NCBI RefSeq assembly: GCF_033958435.1
Contig: NC_134152.1
Location: forward strand, 23,720,001 to 23,784,000
DNA from: Carettochelys insculpta
Taxonomy: Eukaryota > Chordata > Testudines > Carettochelyidae
Length of the DNA: 64,000 nt
Direction: 5' to 3'
This document shows positions 44,655-57,098 of the stretch, in pieces (the stretch's first letter is position 1; every line of letters starts with the position of its first letter). Position numbers and translations under genes: made by a program. The notes beneath the pieces were generated by a model. It did not search any database and had not been told where the DNA came from. It was given only the letters and a program-made list of their open reading frames with translations.

Positions 44655-44860
44655 ATGGAAGAATGGCCATACTGAGTCAGCCCAATAGTCCATCTAGCCT
44701 AGTATCCTGTCTTCCAAGAGTAGCCAGTGACAGATGCTTAAGCGGGAGTGAACAGGGCAATTTATCAATTTATTCATACCCTCTTCTCCCATCCCTGCTT
44801 CTCGTTAAAGGTTAAAAGGTCTGTGTTATTTTAGGCTGCCCAAACCAACCACTCTACCTA
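44655..44860 (+). repeat. Sauropsid interspersed repeat (unclassified)
   Basis: The phrases 'ggccatactgagtcagccc', 'gtccatctagcctagtatcc' and 'ccagtgacagatgcttaag' are those of a repeat I recognise as common in turtles and crocodilians. I cannot name its class. Confidence 0.55.
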
Positions 44861-45114
44861 CTACCTATGACACTTGCAATTCTTCTTATTATAATGTTAG
44901 TAGTGAATGTATATATTATGATTGTGCTCTAAGGCCTCCATCAGCCTTGTGGCCCCATTATGTGGGGCTGTGTACAGATGGTTGCAGAGACAGCCATTGC
45001 CCTCAGACAGCCTGCAATGTATCTTTGTCCAGCATAGCTAACAAGCATTCAGAGGATTTATACTGAAGAGAAAGGCACACGCTGAACATAGGATAGGAGA
45101 ATTTTGGCTCTGCC

Positions 45115-45790
45115 TAAGGTTGCCAACCCTCCTGATTTCTATGGGAATCTCCTGGAATCAGGCTTTATCTGCTGGAGGCTATGGAAGCCAGACTGGGCAG
45201 TTTTAGGCCACTAAATTATCTGCTGGAGGCTACGGAAGCCAGACTGGGCAGTTTTAGGCCACTAAAAGTCTGGTGGTACAGTGGGGTTAATTCAGATTCT
45301 TTGCTTACCCTGGCTCTCTGCTGCTCCTAGAAGTGTCCAGCATATCCCTGTGGCTTCTGGGGGGTGGGGGTGGGGGTCCAGGGGATCTCCGCCTGCTTTC
45401 CCTCCCCAAGCACCAGCTCCACAGCTCTCATTGGCCAAGGATTGCCCTTATGGGCTGCAGGCATGTGCAGGCTGCTTCTGGCAGCACTGGGCCAGAGCCC
45501 ACACTCCTTTTACCCCCTCACACCCCAACCCTCTGCCCCTACTCTGCGCCCTCTTCCACACCCACACACCCACCTGGAGTTGCCCCTGACACTACCTTCC
45601 AAATCCAGAACCCTTGCCTCAGCCCTGGGCTCCTTCCTGGAGCCCAAACCCCAAATCCCCTCCCACATCCAAACCCCCACCCCAGTCCTGAGCACCCTCC
45701 TGTGCCCAGACTCCCACCCGGACCCTGCATTCCTCCTACAGCCTGTCACAGCCTGAAGTGAGTGAGGCTCCGGGAGAGTCAATGACAGAG
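45115..45790. repeat. GC-rich dispersed repeat with internal duplication
   Basis: Begins 'aaggttgccaaccctcctga', continues with the family shared with 11160-11760, and ends in a C-rich tract. A 51-bp unit starting 'ttatctgctggaggc' is tandemly duplicated (45165 and 45216). Confidence 0.5.
45359..45384 (+). other. Potential G-quadruplex
   Basis: Four runs of 4 to 6 G separated by T, T and TCCA. Confidence 0.6.
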
Positions 45791-46140
45791 AGAAGGCAGT
45801 TGGCGTGAGTGGGGTGGGACCTCAGAGAAGGGGCAGGGCTGAGATCTGGGCAAGGGTGCTTGGATTTGTCTGATTAGCCATTTGGCACTGCTGGCTGTGC
45901 CCTGACTCTTTTTGTGGTCCTGGGCAATTATTACAATTTATTTGTATTGCGATAGCTGCATAAGATCCCTGACAGGAGGTCAGTGCTGCCATTTTGCTGG
46001 GTGCTGAACAGACACACCTAATGGCCCAATGTGACTCAGTCTGGTTCAACAGAACCTCCCTCGACAGAAAGTAATCCTGTTTACTTCCATGGTACTCTTG
46101 GAGTACTGTATTGTTTACTTCAAACAAGCGTATCACAGTC

Positions 46141-46290
46141 TGGCCCTTGTGTAAGTTACTTAACCTCTCTGCTCTGGCTCCTCATTTGAAAAATCAGGGT
46201 GATAGTATTTAATTACAGAGAGATTATTATAAAGATTTATTAGCTAATATTCAATGCAAATTGCTATGTAATTGTGAAGTATAGCCAAAT
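46141..46290 (+). repeat. MIR SINE fragment
   Basis: 'gtaagttacttaacctctct', 'cctcatttgaaaaatcaggg' and 'attattataaagatttatta' follow MIR order. Confidence 0.7.
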
Positions 46291-46429
46291 TATTCTGTTT
46301 TAACTCAGCTGTAATTCCTGTGGAAGGCAGATTTTGGCCCTATAGCAATACTGGGATGAATTCTAAAGGAAATCCTTACTCACTTTTTATGTAGAAAGAG
46401 TTCCCACTGGAAGTTAATTAGATTTTTGC

Positions 46430-47160
46430 CTGTTGTGATAGGATGTTCACCCCAAACAAGGCTGACCAGGGTTAAGATGGCAAAGTGGGCCAATTAGCTG
46501 TGGGAGAATGAAAGAGGAAGCAGGAATTTAAGTAGAACAAGCACAGTCAGGTAGGAATAGGCCGCATATAAGCCAGGAAGCTGGCAACAGAAGGGGCAAG
46601 AGGAAAGTAGTCTACAGTCTCCCTGAGAGAAGAGAGGGGTATCTGGGACTAGAGGCAAGTTAAGGCCTGCAATTATGCTCTGGAAGGAAGGAAGGCCTGT
46701 GGCTTGGAAAGCACAGAGAAGTGGGAGAGCCAGAGAAGTAGGCAAGATCAGTGGAGAAGTAGCAAGGTATTGGGTAGGTCAAACCCCAGCTGCCAATGAG
46801 AGGATCCTGCTTGGGGATCTGGAGTAGCAAGTGGGCCAGGGTCTCTCTATCCGTTTCTGACAAAGTGGCTGTGAGCAGGATGATTGCTTGAGCCCCTTTG
46901 TCAAGAAGGACTTTGATACCTAGGTAGAGGGGGAGCGAGTATGGTGACCCAGCTGGAGGGCTGCATCATGAAGAGGACACTGAGATTCCTAAAGTGAGTG
47001 GGGTCCACAGGGCAAGCAGACAACAAGAGAGGCCTTGCCAGAGGAGGGGGCAGTGCCTGGTTGGAAGCAATCCCCAGAACTTTTGACAGGAGGTGTTGCC
47101 AACAGTGAGTGAACTGAGTGACAGTTGGTGGAGCCTGAAGATGTGCAATTACTCCTGATG
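46430..47160 (+). repeat. Unclassified dispersed repeat, long copy 1
   Basis: Follows the same order as 49005-49660: 'gttcaccccaaacaagg', 'gccaattagctg', 'ctgacaaagtgg', 'gagcccctttgtcaa', 'ggtgacccagctggagggct', 'cagtgcctggttgga'. Could be an LTR-type element, but no termini were proven. Confidence 0.55.
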
Positions 47161-48270
47161 CAAGGTGAGGTGAAGAGACCGTGATGTCCTATAGAGGACT
47201 GCTTAAGCTAGTTACTCCAATAGAAGGGAGTGCAAAAGGTCACAGCAGAAAAGAAACGAGACAAGAGCTCAACAGTATATGGGAATGTTTCTTGCAGGGG
47301 GTGCCTGTAACTTCCCAGACTGAACTCCCAGAGTTGGCATCTCTGCAGAAGAAGACTGAAAAACAGCAGTGATGGATCCAAGCCCTGTGAGTCAAGTGCT
47401 GGAGAATCAGCAGAGACAATGTGAGGCCTAGGTGTACCTTAAAACTTTTTGGCACGGCTGATTGAACAGCAGCTGTACTTATGTAAGCTCCTGCAGGAAG
47501 AAATTAGTAGTGGTTGCAGGGAGCAAGATAGTATGGAAGGTACCAGGGCCAGAAGGCTGGAGGCCTAGCCCCAGGAGTATTACTTCTATTGGTGGAGGAG
47601 ACACCTGAAAGACAGCACCCCAAGCTGCACAGAGATGAGGGAGAGCAGCTGTACCTGGAAGATAGGAAGGGTAGAAAGCCCAAAAGAGTCTATTCAATGA
47701 AGAGAACAGAAACGGGAGAGGCAGGAATTGGCTGTGGTCAGCAGGGCACTTGAGGAGGGGATGCCCATTTATGAGTTATGAGGGGAAGGCTAGTCTAGCA
47801 GAGGGGACTAGACAGGAGAAGGCTGAAGCATGGCCTGCTCCAGTATTTCTCAACCCATGGCCTATCAATTGCTTGCAGCCCAGTCTGCGTGCAGCTGCTG
47901 CCCATGTAACATCCTCAAGGCCATACAGATAGTGTGTGTGTGTGTGTGCGTGCGCGTGTGCGCGTGTGCACGCGTAAATTTTAGTGGATGCAGCTCACAT
48001 AACAGAGAGCTGCATATGCAGCCCATAACAGTAAATAGATTAAGAACCACACTCCCGAGGCAAAGGAAGGAAGAAGTCTTGAGACAATAAAAGAAAGGAG
48101 GAGTTTGAGGCTGGAAGTGTGCTGGAGACTGTCAGGGTAGACGTAGTGTAACCGACACAGTTCCTGGGTTTAGTTCACGCTTCCATGTTGTAGCATCTAG
48201 ACCCCTTGCACAGAGAAAGAATGAGTCTCCTCTACAGCCTTGGCTGAGAACTAGCTGGCTTTTAGTTCAA
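47161..48270. other. Intergenic, no gene recognised
   Basis: Purine-rich, repeat-like, without a recognisable family apart from the TG tract listed separately. Confidence 0.4.
47932..47976 (+). repeat. (TG)n/(CG) alternating tract
   Basis: A long TG run passing into GCGTGCGCGTGTGCGCGTG; strongly alternating, a potential Z-DNA site and a microsatellite. Confidence 0.85.
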
Positions 48271-48279
48271 ACTGTAGCA

Positions 48280-48592
48280 CAGGGGTCAGCAGCCGTTCCG
48301 AGGCAAAGTGCCGAAATTTGACCTTTTTGACCTCTAGGTACAGTCCAAGCGTCGGTGATACTTTTTAATGTCACTAATAGTCCTACTAACAACACTTCCT
48401 TAATAAATAAATGGAGATGCAGAGCTTTACTGTTTAGGTGGTGGTTGGTAGTATTAGCTGGTCTTTTGTTAACCCTCAAGCAGCATGGCTTTGAGCAAGC
48501 TCCTGGCTGCATGCGGGAGGAGGGACCATGTCCTGATGAAAATTGGCTCATGTGCCACTCTTGGCACCCATGTCGGGGTCTGCTGACCTCTG
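48280..48592. mobile_element. hAT miniature element with 8-bp target duplication
   Basis: Left end CAGGGGTCAGCAGCC, right end 'tctgctgacctctg'. CTGTAGCA (48272-48279) and CTGTAGTG (48593-48600) flank it. 313 bp, no coding capacity. Same family as 10601-10926. Confidence 0.85.
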
Positions 48593-48600
48593 CTGTAGTG

Positions 48601-49004
48601 GCTTATGCACTGAGCTCCAGTGATCCCAGGTTCAATCTGCCTGTTAGTGGGCATTTACAACAGCAATGAGGACCATGGACTTGGGAGGGGGTCAATCCAT
48701 GCACCCAGTAGCGGCTGGGAAAGAGACAGCAGATAAAATGAGCGGGACAGAGAATGCTCAGGCAGACACAAGCGTGAATAGTGAAGTGGATCAGACTGTG
48801 GTTAGAACTGAGACCACTCAGGAAAAGGAGGTCTGGGGGGCAAGTAAAGGGGCTATGGAAGAAACCAGTACCTGCTGTGAATAGTGGAAGTAGACCTGGA
48901 ATTCCAAAGGGAATGGAGAGAGATGCGCTATGGCCCCAACTATGGCAGATGCAGGGCAGGAGGGATCACCACCCCTGCGGGTTATAGGCTTCAAGGGGAA
49001 GATG
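48601..49004. other. Intergenic, nothing recognised
   Basis: Purine-rich, no gene supported. Confidence 0.4.
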
Positions 49005-49660
49005 TATGATATGAGCTGTTCACCTCACACAAGGCTTGAAGGATTAAGATGGATGAGTGGACAAATTAGCTGCACCTGGAGAAGCAGATAGGGAGGACGT
49101 AAGTAGGATGGGCTCAGGTTAGATTAATCTTTAATTAAAAATTGTCAGGTGATGAATCGTTCAGGAATATGTCCAGCCAAAACAGGTAACTGTAGCCTAC
49201 AGTTCCTCCCAGGGAGGAGTGAATGGGGCTTGACAAACCCAGAGAAATGGGCAAGGCACAGGTGAGTGAGCAGTGAGGTATGGGGTAGTTCAAACCATGG
49301 CTGTCTATGAGGGGGCCCCAACTTGAGACCCAAAGTAGAGAACAGGCCTGGCTTTCCCTACCAGTTCCTGACAAAGTGTCACTGGTGGGACAATGAATGG
49401 GAAGACTGTCTGAGCCCCTTTGTCAAAAATTGCTTTGATACCCTAGAATGGGGATATGGTGACCCAGCTGGAGGGCTGAGTCATGAAGTGGGGTTGCAGT
49501 GCCTTGGGTGGGTGGGGCCCTGCAGGCTGAGAGGACAATGGGAGAGGAACCTCCAGGGGAAGGCACAGTGCCTGGCTGGAGTTAATTTCAGGATAGCCAG
49601 TGGGAGGTAGCAGCAGCAGTTAGTGATCTGTGACACTTGAGTAAGGACTAATTAATTACC
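49005..49660 (+). repeat. Unclassified dispersed repeat, long copy 2
   Basis: Same family and orientation as 46430-47160; see its shared blocks. The copies are well diverged. Confidence 0.55.
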
Positions 49661-50930
49661 TCAGACCCAGCGTGTATCAATCATGGAGTCTCCTAGTTAT
49701 CAGCATGATACTTGTTGCATTATGAACCACACGACACTCCTTTCTGAGCCAGTAATTGAGTCCGTAAGGGTAACAAAGAGTGTAGGTTTAATTCAGAAAA
49801 ATAAGCATAGTTAGTCTTCACTACAGCTTAGTGTGCTAAGGTTCATCCTGGGTTAGAGAGTGAAAAGAATATTGTTCTGGGTGGTGAAGAAACTGTACAA
49901 ATATATTTGTGCAATTCTAATTTTGACTTAAGGTGTAGGGTTGCGATGGGTTAGGTTGCATAATGATAAGTAAAGTATCTGGATACAATCCAGTGCAAAG
50001 CAGTGCATGAAATAGGCACTTTAACCCCCAGTGGGTGGAAGTTTGTATCAGCAGGAAGCAGATATTCCAGTACTACTTGTGAATAGTTAGGGACCTGCAT
50101 GCACTTTGATACACATGCTCTTTTAAAATGAATCATTCTTTAATGCGGACACAAGATACTGAAGCTAACAAGCCACATGCTGACACTGGGCTAGGTTAAC
50201 CCAGGATCTTTACTCACTTCTGTCTTTGTAATTTTTTTATAATTTTTTAAAAATATCATGCATTGGATAGAAAATTATTGTTTCTCTTGCTTTACCAGAC
50301 ACTAGCCCACCAGTTTCTCCCGTGGCCGAGAAACACAGCAGTAACTGAGAAAGAGCTAAGATTCCAGAATGGATTTCCTGTTTATTTGGGACCAGTTCTT
50401 CCTAAAATCCTGCGCTCCTTGAGGTAAGAGTGATGCTGCACTATACGGCGGTGCGCTAATGTATGTAGGACAGAACAGTCAAGTGTAGCAAAAATAATTC
50501 ACTGAAAATTTTTGGTCCGTTTGCCAATCTAAGAATATGCAGCTGATTCATTTAACCTCCTCAAATGAAGAGATGACTATCTAATTTTGGCCCAGAGTAA
50601 CTTTTTTTATGACTGAGTTACAACCCTCTCAGCAGTGGAGGTTGTAGTGGAAAAGCTAACAGATCTTTATGGATCGTGTTACTTGTTGATTGCTACTCAG
50701 AAATGAAACAGGTAGCTTTGTCCTACGACATGAGCCTCCCTTCCAAAGCTTTGGGTTTGCTTGCTTGCGTGGATTAACTTCATTTATGGATGGGGGAATG
50801 GAACAGACTAATTGGCAATTCCTTGTGTGACAGCTTTAGAAATACATCTGTATGGTATCTGAATGGTGTTTAATGATTTAGGGCCTGATCCTGAGTAACT
50901 GTGACTTCTAGTCCTCAGAGTGGGGATTTA
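49661..50930. other. Intergenic, nothing recognised
   Basis: No supported feature. Confidence 0.45.
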
Positions 50931-50933
50931 GCG

Positions 50934-51250
50934 CGGTGGTTCTCAACCTTTTCACTAGTCTGGTCCCCCAATCACCTCCCCCAAACCATTTGCAGACCTC
51001 CATCAATGCCAATTCTAGCTGCTATGTACATTTCATTAAATGAAAAAGGAAACCGCAGCATAGATTTTCGGACAGCAATTAATAACATTACTGGAAGATA
51101 TTTAATTTAAAAGTAATAATTGGCACTAACTTTGCTATTTATTTAAAACTTATTTTCTATGATTGTTTTTATCTTTTATTTTTTCACAAACCCTCTGCAA
51201 TACCCTTGTAGACCCCTGGGGGTCCATGGACCCCAGGTTGGGAACCACTG
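50934..51250. mobile_element. hAT miniature element (GGTTCTCAACC group), copy 1
   Basis: Left 'cggtggttctcaacctttt', right 'ccaggttgggaaccactg'. ATTTAGCG (50926-50933) and ATATAGGG (51251-51258) look like a decayed 8-bp duplication. Same family as 55074-55668. Confidence 0.8.
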
Positions 51251-51258
51251 ATATAGGG

Positions 51259-52990
51259 GATACAGCACCTTGTTTACATTGCACTTCCTTGTGGATGATG
51301 GTTGTTCTATGAGCTTGGAGATCACCTGGAATGAGGAGCCTCTTAATATCATTAAAGGGAGTGGGGAAGATTGGGCAATCTTAGCTAGAACAATGGAGGA
51401 GCCAACCAACATGAGTGATAAACTCAGCTGGCAAGGATGGGGTTGAACTTTATGAGGTGTGTATAAATCCCACCCACTAACCAAGCTCAGAACCTACAAG
51501 GCAAAGAATCCTCCCCGTCGTTAAAATTTCAGCAGAGCTGCTCCGTGGCCCTGTGGGCCCCTGGGACGTTGCTGTCGCACCTGCTGCTTATGCAGGTTCA
51601 CCCCATAAGGAGCAATGGGAGTGGGTTTGCACTGTGGAGCAACCTTGCTTTATTCTCAAACACCTTCCAGCTATGTGGATACATGCAGGACACAGACCAC
51701 GGAAGTGACCTCTGTAAGGATGTGCTGACTATGCTGTTTAGATTCTTTAAATCCTGCCATACCAGGTAGTGGAATCTGACAGCTTAGATTGTACCTTGGA
51801 TCCTCTGTGGTTGTGTAGAAGGCAGGATGTGCCCATAAGAGCAGTTAACATAAAATTAGGCTGGAACAGAAGATAGTGAATTGAGTTGCTACGGTCATGC
51901 CTGTGAAGGATTAAAAATAATGTGACTCATCAAATTCTGACAAGGTATTAAGGAGGAAAGATGGGAATGAATTTCTGGGCTGTCTGAACTAAAGCGAGAT
52001 GCACACAAAACATGGACAGATTGCTATGTATAAACACAATCGGATTTTTAGTTGGCATTACATAAAGATAAGATGCATGATTGACATGCTACTGTGTAGC
52101 AACCAATGAATTCAGGAGATGCAGGACCAGGCTTCAAACGAGCGGTTGCGTGAATGCATGAAGACAGAACTAAACAGTAAGATGTAAGCCACATGCTGTC
52201 AGATAAGATGCAATGTAAATTAAGGCAAAGGGCCCAAGTCTGTTAAGCTAATACTCATCCCAACTAATTCTATTGACTTCTTTGGGAAGTAACTTGATTA
52301 TTGAATAAATCAAGTTATGACTTGGCCAGTTCTACAGACAAGAGGCACTGCACAGTGGACATGATCTAAGTGTATTTAAAATCCAGCTGAAGTTGTTGGG
52401 AGCCTTGGTATTGACTTCAGTGGGCTTTGAATCAGATCCCAAATCCTTTGAAGATAACAGTCCAATTTTACCCTCTCAGCAGATAGCTGGACAAGGAGCA
52501 ATGGTCAGAGTTGTAAAAAATAAATGCTCAGGGGGGTTTAATTAGCTGCCTTTCCCTATGGAGGCTGAAATGAAATAGCTGTTCAGCAGGAGATGCCAAT
52601 ACTTGACATTACAACAAAAAAAGACTGGCCCTCCCTAAATTGCTCGGAAGAGTGGGGCTCCGTTTCTCCCCCAAGTGCATTGTTTCTGAGGCACAACAGA
52701 GCTTCTTCAGAGTCTCAATCCATTTACTCCTGAGAATGATTGCAAATTTGCGTTTTAGTCAATAGTGAATTAGTTCCTATAGCTGGACTAATGCAATGCA
52801 CAGATGCAAGTTCTCAATGAATAGCATTCTCCTGCCTTAGGGTTAGATCCATCTCCCACTGCAGTGGTAGCAAAATCAGTAGCTAACTCTGTTTCCCCAC
52901 CCAAAACCAGCAAGGCAGATGACAGAATGATGAGACACCATCACAAGGCATTTCAGAAGGGCAGGGGCAGCAGCTCTGTGTACCTGGATG
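51259..52990. other. Intergenic, nothing recognised
   Basis: No supported feature. Confidence 0.45.
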
Positions 52991-52994
52991 GTGC

Positions 52995-53172
52995 TCAGTG
53001 TTCCCTGCAAGGGAGTGCTTGGGCGGCCACCCAGTAAAGATTCAGACATCACTCAGATGATTAGCAGAGTGCCCATAGTACCCACAGCTGGCAGCATGTG
53101 TTTCTGCTGTTGGTGCACATTCCTTAGTTCACATAACAAACTTTATTCTGAATGTGGATGGAAAAAAGTAGA
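52995..53172 (+). mobile_element. Probable hAT-type miniature element, copy 2
   Basis: CAGTGTTCCCTGCAAGG start, then 'gcttgggcggccaccc' and 'cacagctggcagcatg', paralleling 27003-27215 in reverse. Confidence 0.55.
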
Positions 53173-53209
53173 ATACTGATGCCACTTCCTCTTCTTCCCA
53201 TTCCCCTGA

Positions 53210-53328
53210 CTATCAGGGAGTGAGGGGAAAGTACACAGATTGCAAATTACTCTTCTGCTCTCTCCCCTCAACAGCCAGGAGTGAGAGGCATGCACCCCCT
53301 CAGTGTACTTTCCCTCACTCCCTGATAG
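53210..53328. repeat. Inverted repeat with 26-27-bp arms
   Basis: Left arm 53210-53236 (ctatcagggagtgagggg...) and right arm 53303-53328 (...cctcactccctgatag) are reverse complements apart from one base of a C run. The spacer is 66 bp. Not part of any family I recognise. Confidence 0.85.
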
Positions 53329-54232
53329 ACAAGGGGAATGGAGCTAGCAGCATCCCCATACACACAGCTGCTGTCTCCCCTACCCTCCCGAAATGGTGCC
53401 CTTGCACAATACTGCTGACATTCAAAAAAGGGTACCTAAGTGGAGCCTTGCAAATCTGCAGATGTCTGCTTTATGCCAACAGATCCTGCTTGAGAATTGC
53501 AGCTCAGATACAGGTACAAAGTTTGTATCTGCATAGGGCTCTACAGATGAGGTGTTAGTGGAAAAAATGTCGGAAAGGAGCCTGGGAAATGAAAAGTACC
53601 AACTCTATCCCTAGCCCTGCTCTTTGTGATTCCTGGGAAACTGTATCATGGAAAGAGTGAATGGAAGAAATTGGATCAACCAATGAGAAGCTAGTGAAAA
53701 AATATGAAGAAAGAAGTCTGGGAAATATGAAGTGATCCAGAATATCGATATAAAAAGAAAAGAAAAGAAAAGAAACAAAACCCTGTATGATCAGACTGCA
53801 CTTTTGGGATAGCCCTGCTATCATCTGAGGCCTTTTACCAGTGAGAACAGGCCAAGAGTGGCTGGTCTGTAAATATTAAAGAATCTTGGTTCTTGAAGCT
53901 TATGTGCAATGGTGTCTCCTTCCTCCCCCTGATATTTTTCTGTGTATCAGCTTCTATTACATTTGTTTTTCTTATTAAGCCTTGTTAAGAGGCAGGCCCT
54001 TGAAATCTGGGTGATTTGTCAACTTGGAGTCAGAAGACACTTGCCTAAGGACTAAGAGGCAGTTTTGTGAAACATTCACCCAGCTTGGCTTCCAGCCACC
54101 AAACCATCTGTATCCCTGTGCAACCTCTCCCCATTTGTGTGTACAGGCTATCTGTGTGAGAGGTGCTTCAAAGAAGGCTAGTGAGTGCCACCTTGTGGCT
54201 TCTTTGGACATGGACACACTGTGTGATTGGTT
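53329..54232. other. Intergenic with an (AAAAG)n microsatellite
   Basis: (AAAAG)n at about 53752-53776. No gene supported. Confidence 0.5.
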
Positions 54233-54385
54233 ATCAAAACAAAAAGCAGTTAAGTAGCACTTTAAAGATGAGCAAAATAGTTTATTAGATGAGCTTTCGT
54301 GGGACAGACCCACTTCTTCAGACCATAGCCAGACCAGAACAGACTCAATATTTAAGGCACAGAGAACCAAAACAATAATCAAGGA
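54233..54385 (-). mobile_element. Penelope-derived single arm and 3' end (family B)
   Basis: Minus strand: 'tttggttctctgtgcc', 'aatattgagtctgttctgg', CTGAAGA (plus 54315-54321), a GTGGG/CCCAC stem, GAAA (plus 54295-54298), then 'gctcatctaataaac' and 'aaagtgctacttaactgc'. The hammerhead-like core is undamaged here. Confidence 0.78.
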
Positions 54386-55065
54386 GGTGGTGGGGGAACT
54401 CTGCAGCAGCCCAAAGAAAAAGGTGGATTTCGTATGGGTATGAAAACATAATAACTTGACAAGGTGCAACTGGGGCGCAACACTGGTGTCACTGGGTGGT
54501 GCTGTCAAGAAGAGTTTTTGTACTTTATCTGCTTATAGTAACATTCCCCTTCATTCTAGGTGACCAGGTATCCCAGCATTTGGGGCTTTGTCTGATACAG
54601 GCCTTTATTACCCCCAGCCTGTGCCCTCATATTTCACACTTCCTGTCTGCCTCACATTTGCTATCAAATAATTTTGTCTGTTACTGTGATGAACTATCTT
54701 ATGAAAGCAAAGGAGAAGGGCAGGTTCATCAGCATGTTCTGATTGGTCACCCAGTCCTGCTTTGCTCTGGAAGAATCAGTAGGAGAGTTAAATGTCTGCA
54801 GCAGATTCATTCTGGTAGAGTCCCTGTTTTACTAACCCCAGCAGTCTCTCGATGGTAGCTACCTCTTGTCTCCTGTGACTCTTAGAGTAAGTCTCCACTG
54901 CAAGAAAATACCTCCAGCAGAGTTGGGATCAAACTACAGGGCTGTAAAATTGCTCCCAGGCTGTAGGTTTGGAGACTACAGCCCAATCCTTAATGTCTAC
55001 AATGCATTTGTATAGCCTGCAGCATGGAGGCCAGGCAAGGGTGTTTTATAGCAGTGTAGACAAAT
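54386..55065. other. Intergenic, nothing recognised
   Basis: No supported feature. Confidence 0.45.
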
Positions 55066-55073
55066 TCTTAGAT

Positions 55074-55668
55074 CAGTAGTTCCCAACCTTTTCACTCTTG
55101 CGGACACCCAGTCACCTCCCCAGACTGTTCGCAGACCCCCATCCAAGCCAATTCTATCCGCTACGTACACTTCATTAAATGAAAAGAATCCACAAGACAG
55201 ATTTTTTGGAGAGCAATTAATAACATTATTGCAAGACATTTCATTTAAAAATAATTGATTGTAACTTTGCAATTTACAGTAGGGTCTCAACATTTGCAAG
55301 GGTTCTGTGTTCAGAACCCTCGCGAAAGCTGATTTTCCTGAATGAGGGTGGCTCAGAGCACCAGGAAGTGGCAGCCGCCAGCACTCTGCCCCCGGGGCAC
55401 TGGGGAAGTGGCAGCTGCTGGCACTCCTGCCTGGGGTCCTGGGGAAGCCGCTGTAGCCACTGGTGCTCCCCGTCCAGAGCCCTGGGAAGTGAGGCCACTC
55501 ATGAATAATTGAATTCACGAATGTGGCACTCGCAAATGTTGAGACTCTACTATATTTAAAATATATTTTCTATGATCATTTTTATTTATCTTTTTTTTTC
55601 ACAGATCCCCCTTCAATACCCTTGCAGGGCCCCCAGGGCTTCTGTGAACCCCAGGTTGGGAACCACCG
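55074..55668. mobile_element. hAT miniature element (GGTTCTCAACC group), copy 2, interrupted
   Basis: Left 'cagtagttcccaacctttt', right 'caggttgggaaccaccg', flanked by TCTTAGAT (55066-55073) and GCTTAGAT (55669-55676). A Tigger-like element sits inside (55277-55552). Confidence 0.85.
55277..55552. mobile_element. Tigger-like miniature element nested in the hAT element
   Basis: Left end CAGTAGGGTCTCAACATTTG, right end 'caaatgttgagactctacta'. TA at 55275-55276 and 55553-55554. 276 bp with a GC-rich interior and no transposase. Confidence 0.82.
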
Positions 55669-55676
55669 GCTTAGAT

Positions 55677-57095
55677 GCTACCCTGTTATAATAGCAATGG
55701 GGAGAGGTGTGAGTCCTTGCAGAACAGGCAGGTAAGACCCTCAGCTTTCTAGTTGCAAAAAATCAAAACAATGTATTTTTAGTCTGATCAGCTTCCCTTG
55801 GAGATGAAGGAAAGCAACAAGGAAAGAAGAAATGACGGAGAGAACACAGAGAGTATGATAGTCTCCCGGTTCATCTCATGCTGCTCCCAGCATCACTCCT
55901 AGAAGACAAGCAGAGACTCTCCACAGATCAGTGTGTCGGAGACAGAAAATAGATTTGTAGATACACTCTATATACAATAAGGGTGCCCCAGTCTGTGGGC
56001 CTAACAGTCAATGCATAGAACACCTGTATTCTGCAGTCTCTCAGGAAAGAACTGTTCCTTTCCTCTGCCCTGACAGCTGTTTGTAGCTTCTGCAGGAGCT
56101 TTTCTTCTACTGTTTTCTTTCTCTTTTATGGTATGGAACATGCACTGGAGATATTTAACGTTGCCACTGTCGCCATCTGCTCTCTCAGCTGTCTCTGCTA
56201 TTCAATTAACTAGAAGAGCTTCATCGCAACACCTGGATTTTCCCTCTTAGCATATGCTGAAAAAGAGCAAGAAATCAGTGAAGAAAAGCTCCTGTGGAAG
56301 CTGTTAAACTTGGGGACCCCCAGCTGGGGACAGGGAGGATAGTCCCAAATTTCCCTGACAAGTCCCGCATCCCACACTTTTTAGTACATGGGGGACACAG
56401 GAGGTGTCAGGGAAATTCCCCGCCCTGAACCGGGTTCCTCTGCCCCAGCTGGCTCCCAGCTGCCAAGGTGCTGAGGTTCCCCTGCCCCCAACCAGGGTTC
56501 ATGAGGACGCGGCTGCCAGTGGGGCTTTGAGCCCCAGATGGCTCCCTGCCTCATGGCTGCCGTGGTCCTCCCCGCCTCCAGATGGGGGGTTCCCTGTGGC
56601 TGGGGTTGCTGGCTGGACATGTCTGGCATAACCCCCCAAGACTCTGGCTACGCTAACTGAGAACAGTAGCAGTAGGATTCTCTAGGATAACGTGACAAAG
56701 CAAGAGTAAATGCAATGAATGGAAGATGAGAGCCCTAGACCTAGAATAGTTTAAGGGCAATATGCCAGGCTCCATTTTCATTTTACGTATGCCAGCCCAC
56801 TGGAGCCAAAGCAGCAACACACATGGAACTGAGAATTTGGCCCAGGGGAGTTACACTTGAGATTGAACTCTTGCATTCTAATCCTAGCCCTGGCACTGAC
56901 TCTATGCAGGCTTGGGCATATCCAGGATGGCTTTCACAGCAGGTGTCTGGCACATGCAGGAGGGAAGTCATGCTGTCTTTGGCCATTTAGGTAACAATAC
57001 TTTCTATAGATGAGAATGCGCTGTGTTTGATGTTTGATCATTCAGATGCATCTCTGAGCATGCAGGCTGCTGTAGTGTTCATTCCAGCATTGCAC
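55677..57095. other. Intergenic with a GC-rich patch
   Basis: No gene supported. 56290-56640 is GC-rich with a repeat-like 'ccctgccccc' texture. Confidence 0.4.
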
Positions 57096-57098
57096 TCA

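Noticed and set aside
53975..54508. 177-residue minus-strand frame
   Set aside because: It crosses the Penelope-derived arm at 54233-54385 and has no similarity or splice context.
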